A stretch of 64,000 bases of DNA from Lachnospiraceae bacterium (GTDB lineage: Bacteria > Bacillota > Clostridia > Lachnospirales > Lachnospiraceae): NCBI GenBank assembly GCA_017623295.1, contig JAGAPK010000033.1, forward strand, positions 62,001-126,000, in the 5' to 3' direction. Position numbers and translations under genes: made by a program. Of the stretch, positions 54,484 through 62,953 are shown in pieces. Position 1 is the stretch's first letter; each line of letters starts with the position of its first letter. The notes beneath the pieces are model-generated. The model saw nothing but the letters and a program-made list of their open reading frames with translations, was not told where the DNA came from and made no database searches.

Positions 54484-54504
54484 TAAAGAAGGTGTTAGCA
54501 GAAT

Positions 54505-54957
54505 ATGATATATGCAGTGATAGCGGCTTCGATTTTCTTTCTGGATCTGGTTATTAAAAACTGGGTAGAAAGAGAAGGAACAGAAGGAGAAGAAAAGAAA
54601 ATATGGAATGGCAGATTGCTTTTGCGTAAGCACCATAACAAGGGTGCGTTTCTGAATACCGGCGAAGGGAAAAGTAAGTTGGTAGCACTTCTTTCTGTGG
54701 TATTAACATTGGGCGTAACGGTATTGTTTCTGGTAACCTTTTCCATGAAAGGAAATGGAATACTGAAAACCGGGCTTGCCTTCCTGTTAGGCGGTGCATA
54801 CAGCAATACTTATGATAGATTACGTCGGAAATATGTAGTGGATTATGTGAGCTTTCCGGTAAAAAACAAAGCAATCAGGCGTATTATTTTCAATATATCG
54901 GACTTTTGCATTATGATAGGTGCTTTGTGCATGGTCATTGGAAGTCTGAAAGAGTAA
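54505..54957 (+). CDS. Signal peptidase II-like protein
   Basis: A 150-residue membrane protein with four helices. The two LspA catalytic aspartates are present: Asp104 in GGAYSNTYDRL and Asp133 in FNISDF, with conserved Asn101 and Asn130. The first block departs from the usual GGAxGNxxDR by having SNTYDR, so it is a divergent member. LspA removes the signal peptide of lipoproteins after lipidation. It is not next to ileS or rluD, as is common for the housekeeping copy, so a second canonical lspA probably exists elsewhere. A perfect bidirectional terminator follows. Confidence 0.82.
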   Translation: MIYAVIAASIFFLDLVIKNWVEREGTEGEEKKIWNGRLLLRKHHNKGAFLNTGEGKSKLVALLSVVLTLGVTVLFLVTFSMKGNGILKTGLAFLLGGAYSNTYDRLRRKYVVDYVSFPVKNKAIRRIIFNISDFCIMIGALCMVIGSLKE

Positions 54958-54988
54958 AACTCGGATTGTATAGTACAATCCGAGTTTT
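54956..54988. terminator. Perfect bidirectional terminator between the lspA-like gene and arcC
   Basis: A 15-bp perfect stem (AAAACTCGGATTGTA and its complement) with a 3-base loop. A and T ends serve both strands; its first base is inside the LspA-like stop codon. Confidence 0.9.
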
Positions 54989-55040
54989 ATTGTGTTTATT
55001 TTATATATGTTATATATGATTTGTCTTAATGGAAATATTG

Positions 55041-55979
55041 TTAGTTCATGGTAATAACGGTTCCGTTTTTGCCTTTAATTGCATCGGATACCGCATCCAA
55101 AGAAGTAATTAAAACGCTTCCATCCGGATTGCTTTCCAGATAAGTAATAGCAGCTTCGATTTTTGGAAGCATGGTTCCTTCTTCAAATTCACCTTTTTCG
55201 ATAAGTGCTTTTGCTTCGGAAACATTCATTCGCTCAATTGGAGACTGGTTTTCTTTGCCAAAATTCTGGTATACGCAAGGTACGCCGGTTAAGATGATTA
55301 ACTCGTCAACCTTTAAATCGCTTGCAAGTTTGCCGGCGATAGAATCTTTTTCAATAACGGCAGAAGCACCTTTTAAAACATGATTCTGTTCAATAACAGG
55401 AATACCGCCGCCACCGCAGGCAATCACAACCTGGTCAGCATCTGCCAACGTACGGATGGCATCGATTTCTACGATATCGATTGGCTTTGGAGCAGCAACT
55501 GCACGGCGGAAACCTTTGCCCGGCTCCTCAACAACGTAATTGCCTTTTTTAATTTCTATTTCAGCATCTTCTTTGGACATATATCTGCCGATTACTTTGG
55601 TTGGTTCGTAGAACGCTTCATCGTATGGATCGACTGTAACCTGTGTCAGAATCGTGCTGACAGCTTTGGAAATACCACGACTAAGTAACTCAGCACGAAG
55701 TGCGTTCTGAATATCATAGCCCACATAACCCTGACTCATGGCAGAGCAGACACACATAGGAGCTGGTGTATAGTCAATATAAACACGACGGAGTTCAGTC
55801 ATAGCTTTGTGAATCATGCTGACCTGAGGTCCGTTGCTGTGTGTAATTGTTAACTGATAATCTGCCTCTATTAAGTCAGCCAATGCTTTTGCTGTTACTT
55901 TAACAGCATCCCACTGTTCCATTGTGGTGTAACCTAATGCTTCATGTCCAAGAGATACAACAACTTTCTTTTTGCTCAT
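55041..55979 (-). CDS. arcC: Carbamate kinase
   Basis: A complete 312-residue carbamate kinase. The amino-acid kinase fold is shown by VVSLGHEALG at the N-terminus, HSNGPQV near residue 64, ACGGGGIPV near 187, and the C-terminal segment with TMLPKIEAA and SLDAVSDAIKG. It makes ATP and carbamate from carbamoyl phosphate and ADP. arcA and arcB are not adjacent, so the carbamoyl phosphate may come from another ureido compound or a distant arginine deiminase pathway. It is transcribed alone and diverges from the GGDEF-EAL gene across a promoter region with a palindrome. Confidence 0.96.
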   Translation of the reverse strand: MSKKKVVVSLGHEALGYTTMEQWDAVKVTAKALADLIEADYQLTITHSNGPQVSMIHKAMTELRRVYIDYTPAPMCVCSAMSQGYVGYDIQNALRAELLSRGISKAVSTILTQVTVDPYDEAFYEPTKVIGRYMSKEDAEIEIKKGNYVVEEPGKGFRRAVAAPKPIDIVEIDAIRTLADADQVVIACGGGGIPVIEQNHVLKGASAVIEKDSIAGKLASDLKVDELIILTGVPCVYQNFGKENQSPIERMNVSEAKALIEKGEFEEGTMLPKIEAAITYLESNPDGSVLITSLDAVSDAIKGKNGTVITMN

Positions 55980-56064
55980 ATGCTTATACCTTCTTCTTAT
56001 TTTTTGTTCTTAAAACAGTATATCAAAAGTATACCAAAAAGGGCAGATTTTGTATAGAATGAAT

Positions 56065-56074
56065 TTGTATACAA
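56065..56074. promoter_or_regulatory. Palindrome TTGTATACAA, possible operator
   Basis: A perfect 10-base palindrome 85 bases upstream of arcC. GntR-family operators often contain GTnTAnAC-like cores, which this fits. Related GTATAC or TATACC fragments recur within 60 bases. No regulator of that family is in the window. Confidence 0.35.
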
Positions 56075-56143
56075 TTTTGGTATAATTAAATAAAATTTTT
56101 TGTAAAATTTATGTCAAGTGGGTAAGAATTCACAAAAATTTAA

Positions 56144-56172
56144 TTGACAGTTGTAGTTGCAATTTGTAAAAT
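56144..56172 (+). promoter_or_regulatory. Strong promoter of the PAS-GGDEF-EAL gene
   Basis: A consensus -35 TTGACA, a 17-base spacer and -10 TAAAAT, about 56 bases before the chosen start. Its location argues against a longer coding region starting inside it. Confidence 0.75.
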
Positions 56173-56227
56173 TAAATTATATATGAGAACATTTGAGACA
56201 GCGTATGGAAATAAAGAGGACGGAACT

Positions 56228-57922
56228 ATGGATGAGTTGAATATTGGAAGAAAAGTATCATTGGAAGAAATTAAAGCAGTTATAGAGATTATGCAGAAAT
56301 CAACTGATTCGTACTTATATATTATGGATCTGACGGATAGTGTGTATATGATTTCCGAAGAAGCCAAGAAGCGTTTTACGTTGGAAACTACCAGATTGGA
56401 AAATTGTATTGAAGCGCTTAGTCAGGTTATTCATAAGGACGATTATCATAAAGTTACAGAAGATATTCTGCGTTGTGCCAGAGGTGAGAAGGCATCTCAC
56501 GCTATGGAATATCGCTGGTATAGCAGGGATAATAAAGTCGTATGGGTTGAATGTCGTGGCAATATAGTGGATACAGAGGAAAATCATCGCCTTATGGTTG
56601 GGCGTGTTACGGAAATTGGCAAGAAGGCGAAAGCAGATAATGTTACGGGACTGCGCAAAGAAATTCGTTTCCGTAAAGATATCGATAAAATTTTAAATGA
56701 AAATCATAAAGCAATCAAATACTGTATGCGTGTCGGTATTGATAATTTCAAAGAAATTAACGAAAAAGATGGTACAGATGCCGGGGATGATATTTTACAT
56801 GAACTGGCAATCTGTATTGCAGAATCGATTTGTGCGGAAGTCGATATATATCGTATCGTAGCTGATGAATTTATGGTGGTGGATGCCAGTGAGAAATCCG
56901 AAGGCAATGCCGAAGAAGTTTACTATCGGATAAAAGAGAAAGTTGCTGAGAGAGCACGCCAGAAAGAGTATACAGGATTTTATACTATTTCTGCAGGAAT
57001 TTTGAATCAGAAAGAGGAATTTGTCGGCAAAAACAGTCAGGATATTTTACGATTGACAGAGTATGCGCTCAACGAAGCAAAACGTAACGGCAGAAATCAG
57101 ATGGCTCTTTTCGACAGAGATTCTTATAATGAATATTTGAAACGTCTGGATATCCGCAAAGCGATTCGTTTGGATATTGCCAATGATTTCCGGGGATTTC
57201 AGGTTTTTTATCAGCCTATTGTTGATGCCAATACATATAAACTGATTGGCGCGGAGGCACTTTTACGTTGGAAGGATGAGAAGCATGGTAATGTTTCTCC
57301 GGCAGTCTTTATTCCAATTATGGAAGAAAGTGGATTGATTATTCCGGTAGGACGATATGTACTTTGGGAAGCCGCCAAAACATGTAAAAAATGGAAGCAG
57401 ACAATACCGGAGTTTCACGTAAACGTCAATCTCTCTTATGTACAGATTCGAAAGAGTGATTTGATGCAGGATGTGGAAAGATGTATTGAAGAAGTAGGTA
57501 TCGAGCCAAACAGTCTGGTGTTAGAGTTGACGGAAAGTGGTTATATTGAAACAGATAGCCGAATTATGGAATTGTTCGAGGAGTTAAAGGCGAAGAATAT
57601 CAGCCTGGCAATCGATGATTTTGGAACGGGCTATTCGAATATGCGCTATCTGGAAGATATTGCAGCCAAAACCATTAAATTTGACCGTAGTTTTGTTATG
57701 CAGGCATTGCAGAATGAGTATAACTATACGGTAATCAGTCATATCATAGATATGGCACATAGTGTTGGTTCTACCGTATGTATGGAAGGTATCGAGTACG
57801 AACATGAGCTTGAGAGAATGAAAAAGGCAAAACCTGATATGATTCAGGGTTATTTGTTTGGTAAGCCATGTCCGGTAGAAGAATTTGAAGAGAAATACCT
57901 GAAAGAATTTCTTATATCGTAA
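56228..57922 (+). CDS. PAS-GGDEF-EAL protein, probable cyclic di-GMP phosphodiesterase
   Basis: A cytoplasmic 564-residue protein. A PAS-like domain (about 20 to 130) precedes a GGDEF domain whose active motif is degenerate, VADEF at 211 to 215. The EAL domain (about 315 to 560) has the intact EALLRW motif (343 to 348), NVNLS and the DDFGTGYSN segment with metal-binding Asp pair. So it most likely hydrolyses cyclic di-GMP, with the GGDEF part binding GTP as a sensor. The start has AGAGGA seven bases upstream and fits the promoter position. With the diguanylate cyclase at 42.5 kb it forms a possible make-and-break pair. No membrane helix is seen. Confidence 0.92.
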   Translation: MDELNIGRKVSLEEIKAVIEIMQKSTDSYLYIMDLTDSVYMISEEAKKRFTLETTRLENCIEALSQVIHKDDYHKVTEDILRCARGEKASHAMEYRWYSRDNKVVWVECRGNIVDTEENHRLMVGRVTEIGKKAKADNVTGLRKEIRFRKDIDKILNENHKAIKYCMRVGIDNFKEINEKDGTDAGDDILHELAICIAESICAEVDIYRIVADEFMVVDASEKSEGNAEEVYYRIKEKVAERARQKEYTGFYTISAGILNQKEEFVGKNSQDILRLTEYALNEAKRNGRNQMALFDRDSYNEYLKRLDIRKAIRLDIANDFRGFQVFYQPIVDANTYKLIGAEALLRWKDEKHGNVSPAVFIPIMEESGLIIPVGRYVLWEAAKTCKKWKQTIPEFHVNVNLSYVQIRKSDLMQDVERCIEEVGIEPNSLVLELTESGYIETDSRIMELFEELKAKNISLAIDDFGTGYSNMRYLEDIAAKTIKFDRSFVMQALQNEYNYTVISHIIDMAHSVGSTVCMEGIEYEHELERMKKAKPDMIQGYLFGKPCPVEEFEEKYLKEFLIS

Positions 57923-57958
57923 AAAGCTTTTATAGATTTTATAGCAAGCTTTTCAGGC

Positions 57959-58975
57959 TTAAAGATTTTCTCTGATGCGGATATCGATATCCACATAATT
58001 ATATTCTGATTGAGGAGATTCTCCAGTAGTCAGATTTTCGAACAGAATATCAAGGGGTTTGGAACCCTGTAACAAGGGCTGTTGACAGATAGTTGCTGCA
58101 ATGAGCCCTTGTTCTATCATATGTTTGGTGGTTTCGACCATATCATAGGTGAAAATTTTAATATCGTATTGTCTGCCAGAGGCAATGACAGCGCGACAGC
58201 CACCGTAAACACCGCCGGCGGTAAAATAAAGCGCATTAATTTCAGGATGTTCTTTTAACAGTCTTGTGGTTATTTCATAACTTTCAAAGTCGTCATCCTG
58301 ATTCATGATAGTGGCAGAGATATGTAAATTTTCATAATTATCAATAATGTTTTTGAAACCGGCAATACGCTCGGTGTGGCAGAGGATGTCCGGGGAACCG
58401 GAGACAATACCAATGTAAATCTGTCCGGAAGTCATAAGACGTACCAGTCCGGCAGCGGTCTGACCGGAACGATAATAATTACTGCCTACATAAGCGAGAC
58501 GTTTTGAATTTTCAATATCGGTGTTTAAAGTAACTACCGGGATATTTTTCTCGTAAAGTTCGTCGATTTTGCGGCGGATAGCTTTATCATTATAAGGAGA
58601 GAGAGCAAGACCATTGATGTTTTCGGCAAGCAGCTCGTCGATGGCATGGAGCTGATCTTCTAAACTGTATTCGGTTTGCTTGATGATAACGGTGCAGTTA
58701 TAGCTTTCCAGTTCGGAGGCTTTTTCTGAAATACCTTGCAATACCTCATCATAAAAAGGATTATTCAGACCGAGCAGCACAACGCCGATTTTTAATTTGC
58801 GTTTCTGTGCAGCAAGAACGATACCGGCTTTATTAGGTTTATAATCCAGTGCCTGTGCGATTTCCCATATTTTCTCTTCGGTCTGAGGATTTACGGAACC
58901 ACGATGGTTGAGAACGCGGTCTACCGTGCCACGAGATACTCCTGCAAGTGTTGCAATTTCTTTTATTGTTGCCAT
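57959..58975 (-). CDS. LacI-family transcriptional regulator
   Basis: A 338-residue regulator. The N-terminal helix-turn-helix (about 4 to 23, with IKEIATLAGVSRGTVDRVLN) is of the LacI type, followed by the hinge and a periplasmic-binding-protein-like sugar domain (about 60 to 335). It is divergent from the xylulokinase/DUF4867/fucose-isomerase operon, and two candidate operators lie in the gap between them. It is therefore the likely sugar-responsive repressor of that operon and perhaps of itself. The GGAG-containing ribosome site is just upstream of the start. The inducing sugar is unknown. Confidence 0.95.
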   Translation of the reverse strand: MATIKEIATLAGVSRGTVDRVLNHRGSVNPQTEEKIWEIAQALDYKPNKAGIVLAAQKRKLKIGVVLLGLNNPFYDEVLQGISEKASELESYNCTVIIKQTEYSLEDQLHAIDELLAENINGLALSPYNDKAIRRKIDELYEKNIPVVTLNTDIENSKRLAYVGSNYYRSGQTAAGLVRLMTSGQIYIGIVSGSPDILCHTERIAGFKNIIDNYENLHISATIMNQDDDFESYEITTRLLKEHPEINALYFTAGGVYGGCRAVIASGRQYDIKIFTYDMVETTKHMIEQGLIAATICQQPLLQGSKPLDILFENLTTGESPQSEYNYVDIDIRIRENL

Positions 58976-59062
58976 GAACTCCTCCTGCTATCTGGCGTAT
59001 ATCCAGTCAGTTGCTATTTCTATTAACGTATCATAAGCAGACACCTAAGTCAAACAAAAAAT

Positions 59063-59074
59063 GTGAACGAGAAC
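59063..59074. promoter_or_regulatory. Second candidate LacI operator
   Basis: GTGAACGAGAAC differs from the near-promoter site GTGCACGAGCAC at two symmetric positions. It lies 138 bases away on the regulator's side, so looping or autoregulation is possible. Confidence 0.4.
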
Positions 59075-59162
59075 AGAATCGTAAATATGAACAAAAACAA
59101 GATGGTTATAGAGAGGTAAAAACCTTATTATTTGTACATTTCTCTGAATTTTTTAAGAAGTG

Positions 59163-59191
59163 TTGATTTTCTTTTTGAAAAGGATTATCAT
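59163..59191 (+). promoter_or_regulatory. Promoter of the sugar operon
   Basis: -35 TTGATT, a 17-base spacer and -10 TATCAT, about 45 bases before the xylulokinase start. The main operator begins eight bases after the -10. Confidence 0.6.
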
Positions 59192-59199
59192 GAAATAAA

Positions 59200-59213
59200 C
59201 GTGCACGAGCACG
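59200..59213. promoter_or_regulatory. LacI-type operator at the transcription start
   Basis: An inverted repeat CGTGC-ACGA-GCACG that overlaps the expected transcription start of the sugar operon, the usual repressor position. The divergent LacI-family gene is the likely binder. Confidence 0.6.
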
Positions 59214-59235
59214 CAATAAAAATGGGAGGTTTGTG

Positions 59236-60705
59236 ATGCTGTATATAGGTGTAGATTTAGGAACATCCGCAGTGAAATTACTTCTGATGGATGGAGAAGG
59301 TAAAATTCAGAATATTGTTTCCAAAGAATATCCGTTATATTTCCCACATCCGGGCTGGTCAGAACAGAAACCGGAAGACTGGTATGAACAGACGATGGCA
59401 GGTATCGAAGAGTTACTCAAAGATGCTGACAAGAGTCAGGTTGCAGGTATCAGTTTCGGCGGACAGATGCATGGTCTGGTTATTCTGGATGAAAATGATG
59501 AAGTAATTCGTCCGGCAATTCTGTGGAATGACGGAAGAACTTACGAAGAATGTGACTATTTGAATAATGTTATCGGTAAAGAGAAACTCTCCGAGTATAC
59601 GGCAAACATCTCTTTTACCGGATTTACAGCCCCTAAGATTTTGTGGGTGAAAAATAAGGAACCGGAAAATTTTGCAAGAATTAAGAAGATTATGCTTCCA
59701 AAGGATTACATTGCATACAAGCTGACAGGTGTTCATTGTACCGATGTATCCGATGCTTCCGGTATGTTGGTATTTGATGTTAAGAATCGTTGTTGGTCCA
59801 AAGAAATGTGTGACATCTGTGGCATTAAAGAAGAACAGCTGGCGAAGATTTATGAAAGCTATGAAACCGTAGGCTGTGTACTTCCGGAGATTGCACAGAA
59901 GCTTGGTATTCCGGAAAATGTGAAAGTGGCAGCCGGAGCCGGTGACAATGCGGCGGCAGCAGTGGGAACCGGAACCGTAGGGGATGGAATGTGTAACATT
60001 TCTCTGGGAACCAGCGGAACGATTTTTATTTCCTCAGATAAATTTGGAGTTGATAAATACAATGCACTGCATGCTTTTGCACATGCAGACGGACATTATC
60101 ATCTGATGGGATGTATGCTTAGCGCAGCATCTTGTAATAAATGGTGGATGGACGAAATTATCGGAACAAAAGATTATGCAACAGAGCAGAAGGCGATTGA
60201 GAAGTTGGGTGAAAACCATGTATATTTCCTGCCGTATCTGATGGGTGAGCGTTCTCCACACAATAATCCGAATGCCAGAGGTACTTTTATCGGTATGACA
60301 ATGGATACCACAAGAGCAGATATGACACAGGCAGTATTAGAAGGTGTAGCATTTGCCCTTCGCGATTCCTTTGAGGTGGCGAAATCACTTGGCATCAAGA
60401 TTGAAAGAACAAAAATCTGTGGTGGTGGTGCGAAGAGTCCTCTTTGGAAAAAGATGATTGCAAACATTTTAAATGTCAAAGTAGATGTTATTGAAAGTGA
60501 AGAAGGCCCGGCAATGGGTGGCGCAATGCTGGCAGCAGTTGCCTGTGGCGAATATGCCAACGTAGAAGAAGCAGCAGCTAAGATTGTTAAAGTTGTTGAT
60601 ACGGTGGAACCGGAAGCGGAACTGGTTGCAAAATACGAAGCACGTTATCAACAGTTCAAAGAAATCTATCCGGCTTGCAAAGAACTTTTTGACAAAATCC
60701 AATAG
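59236..60705 (+). CDS. xylB: Xylulokinase-like FGGY-family sugar kinase
   Basis: A 489-residue FGGY kinase. The N-terminal GVDLGTSAVK phosphate loop, the GGQMHG motif, LWNDGRT, the central GAGDNAAAAVG segment, and a C-terminal GGGAKSPLWKKMIA motif are the family landmarks of XylB. It phosphorylates a ketopentose such as D-xylulose with ATP. In this operon the partner isomerase is fucose-isomerase-like rather than XylA, so the natural substrate may be another ketose (D-ribulose, L-fuculose or similar). GGGAGG lies six bases before the ATG. First gene of the LacI-controlled operon. Confidence 0.88.
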   Translation: MLYIGVDLGTSAVKLLLMDGEGKIQNIVSKEYPLYFPHPGWSEQKPEDWYEQTMAGIEELLKDADKSQVAGISFGGQMHGLVILDENDEVIRPAILWNDGRTYEECDYLNNVIGKEKLSEYTANISFTGFTAPKILWVKNKEPENFARIKKIMLPKDYIAYKLTGVHCTDVSDASGMLVFDVKNRCWSKEMCDICGIKEEQLAKIYESYETVGCVLPEIAQKLGIPENVKVAAGAGDNAAAAVGTGTVGDGMCNISLGTSGTIFISSDKFGVDKYNALHAFAHADGHYHLMGCMLSAASCNKWWMDEIIGTKDYATEQKAIEKLGENHVYFLPYLMGERSPHNNPNARGTFIGMTMDTTRADMTQAVLEGVAFALRDSFEVAKSLGIKIERTKICGGGAKSPLWKKMIANILNVKVDVIESEEGPAMGGAMLAAVACGEYANVEEAAAKIVKVVDTVEPEAELVAKYEARYQQFKEIYPACKELFDKIQ

Positions 60706-60721
60706 AAAGGAGATTAGACCG

Positions 60722-61345
60722 ATGGAAATTAAGAAAGTTACAGATCCGGCGTTTCGTAAATATGGAAGAGTGGTGCAGAATATCGATTTTAGCGAATTGG
60801 TAGAAGCGCTTAAGAAGGAAACTCCATTGCCGGAGGGTGTGGAATATGAACCGTCTATTGCTGTATTAGAGTCAACTAAAACAGCAAAGGATTTGCAGAA
60901 AAAAACATATGGTGAACTGCCGATTCAGGTAGGCTACTGTAACGGGCATAATTACAAATTGAATGCAGTAGAATATCATAGAAATTCCGAAATCAATGTA
61001 GCAGCTACCGATGCAGTTCTGCTCGTTGGTATGCAGCAGGACATTACCGATGATTTTACTTATAATACTTCTTTAATGGAAGCATTTTTAGTACCGGCTG
61101 GCACAGCAGTAGAAATCTATGCAACAACTCTTCACTATGCGCCATGCAGTGCAAATGAAGATGGATTCAAGGTTGGTATTGTTTTACCGGCAGGAACAAA
61201 TTATCCGTTAAAGGAAGGACATGGTGGATGGGAAGATTCCCTGATTACCGCACAGAACAAATGGCTGATTGGTCATGCGGAAGGCGGACTGGATGCTGGT
61301 GCCCACATCGGACTGATTGGCAAGAATCTGGACATCAGAGAATAG
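60722..61345 (+). CDS. DUF4867-like protein, probable cupin-fold
   Basis: A 207-residue protein that I relate from memory to DUF4867. Its central part (about 80 to 150) has EYHRNSEINVA, then LVPAGTAVEIYATTLHYAPC, which suits a double-stranded beta-helix with His and Glu metal ligands, like ureidoglycolate lyase or sugar isomerase folds. AAGGAG lies eight bases before the chosen start; a longer frame upstream overlaps the kinase gene and is rejected. Placed between the kinase and isomerase genes, it is probably a sugar mutarotase, isomerase or lyase of the same pathway. No function is established for it here. Confidence 0.8.
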   Translation: MEIKKVTDPAFRKYGRVVQNIDFSELVEALKKETPLPEGVEYEPSIAVLESTKTAKDLQKKTYGELPIQVGYCNGHNYKLNAVEYHRNSEINVAATDAVLLVGMQQDITDDFTYNTSLMEAFLVPAGTAVEIYATTLHYAPCSANEDGFKVGIVLPAGTNYPLKEGHGGWEDSLITAQNKWLIGHAEGGLDAGAHIGLIGKNLDIRE

Positions 61346-61424
61346 TGATGACAGAAGTTATTTTTCTAGATAATATAATGAATTGATTACCGGTGGACCC
61401 GGTTAAAAAGGAGGATATAAAACT

Positions 61425-62909
61425 ATGAATAATTTACCAAAAGTTAAAGTCGGTATTGTAGCAGTTAGCCGTGATTGTTTCCCGGCATCTTTAGCGGTAA
61501 ACAGAAGAAAAGCATTAGTAGAAGCTTATAAGAAAAACTATGATGCATCTGACATCTATGAATGTCCTGTTTGTATTATCGAGAGCGAAATCGATATGGT
61601 AAACGCATTGAAGGATATCAAAGACAATGGATGTAATGCACTTTGCGTATATCTTGGAAACTTTGGTCCTGAAATTTCTGAGACATTACTTGCAAAACAT
61701 TTTGATGGACCTAAGATGTTTGTAGCTGCAGCAGAAGAATCTCAGAACGATTTGATTCAGGGACGTGGCGATGCATATTGTGGTATGTTAAATGCAAGCT
61801 ATAACTTAAAACTTCGTAACGTAAAAGCATATATTCCGGAATATCCGGTAGGTGATGCTGAAGATTGTGCAAAAATGATTAATGAGTTCGTTCCGATTGC
61901 TCGTGCTATCGTTGCACTTTCCAGCTTGAAGATTATTTCCTTCGGTCCTCGTCCGTTAAACTTCTTAGCTTGTAATGCACCAATCAAACAGCTTTACAAC
62001 TTAGGTGTTGAGATTGAAGAAAACTCAGAACTTGACTTATTCGAAGCATTCAACAAACATGCGAATGACCCTCGTATTCCGGATGTTGTAAAAGACATGG
62101 AAATAGAGCTTGGTGATGGAAATAACAAACCAGAAATTCTTCCGAAACTGGCACAGTATGAATTAACATTACTTGACTGGGTAGAAGAACACAAAGGTTA
62201 CAGAGAATATGTTGCAATCGCAGGAAAATGCTGGCCGGCATTCCAGACCCAGTTTGGATTTGTTCCTTGCTACGTTAACAGCCGTTTAACAGGAAAAGGT
62301 ATTCCGGTATCTTGTGAAGTAGATATTTACGGATGCTTAAGTGAGTTCATCGGTCAGGCAGTAAGTGATGATATCGTTACTTTATTGGATATCAACAATT
62401 CTGTACCAAAGGATATGTACAAAGAATCCATCGAAGGAAAATTCGATTACAAGTTTACAGATACTTTTATGGGCTTCCATTGCGGAAATACATGCTCCAA
62501 GAAACTATCCAAATGCAGTATGGAATATCAGATGATTATGGCAAGAAGCCTGCCAGAAGAAGTAACACAGGGTACATTGGAAGGCGATATTGTTCCTGGA
62601 AATATCACATTCTATCGTTTACAGAGTACAGCAGACAATATTCTGCGTGCGTATGTAGCAGAAGGTGAAGTTCTTCCGGTAGCAACAAAATCCTTTGGTG
62701 GTATCGGTGTATTCGCTATTCCGGAGATGGGAAGATTCTACCGTCATGTATTGATTGAGAAGAATTATCCACATCACGGAGCAGTTGCTTTTGGACACTA
62801 TGGAAAAGCTCTCTTTGAAGTATTCAAATACATCGGCGTAGATGTAAGTGAAATCGGCTACAATCAGCCAAAGAGTGTTCCATATCCAACAGAAAATCCT
62901 TTCGCATAA
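61425..62909 (+). CDS. L-fucose/L-arabinose isomerase-family protein
   Basis: A 494-residue protein of the FucI/AraA fold family. The N-terminal part has PKVKVGIVAVSRDCFP, and the active-site half has CEVDIYGC and LLDINN, holding acidic residues that fit the Mn-binding Glu and Asp of fucose isomerases, with His in the FGHYGKA tail. It should isomerise an aldose to a ketose, the substrate of the kinase two genes upstream. It is distant enough from E. coli FucI that L-fucose, D-arabinose or another aldose are all possible. Good codon usage and an AAGGAGG site suggest high expression. A strong terminator follows. Confidence 0.85.
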   Translation: MNNLPKVKVGIVAVSRDCFPASLAVNRRKALVEAYKKNYDASDIYECPVCIIESEIDMVNALKDIKDNGCNALCVYLGNFGPEISETLLAKHFDGPKMFVAAAEESQNDLIQGRGDAYCGMLNASYNLKLRNVKAYIPEYPVGDAEDCAKMINEFVPIARAIVALSSLKIISFGPRPLNFLACNAPIKQLYNLGVEIEENSELDLFEAFNKHANDPRIPDVVKDMEIELGDGNNKPEILPKLAQYELTLLDWVEEHKGYREYVAIAGKCWPAFQTQFGFVPCYVNSRLTGKGIPVSCEVDIYGCLSEFIGQAVSDDIVTLLDINNSVPKDMYKESIEGKFDYKFTDTFMGFHCGNTCSKKLSKCSMEYQMIMARSLPEEVTQGTLEGDIVPGNITFYRLQSTADNILRAYVAEGEVLPVATKSFGGIGVFAIPEMGRFYRHVLIEKNYPHHGAVAFGHYGKALFEVFKYIGVDVSEIGYNQPKSVPYPTENPFA

Positions 62910-62916
62910 TGCAATA

Positions 62917-62945
62917 AAAACCGGAGGTTTGAAGCCTCCGGTTTT
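62917..62945. terminator. Bidirectional terminator after the isomerase gene
   Basis: An 11-bp perfect stem (AAAACCGGAGG against CCTCCGGTTTT) with a 7-base loop, between convergent genes. Confidence 0.9.
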
Positions 62946-62953
62946 ACAATTAC

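Noticed and set aside
56144..56227. An upstream TTG start for the GGDEF-EAL protein
   Set aside because: This TTG is the first base of a consensus -35 element, and a well-placed ATG with AGAGGA follows.
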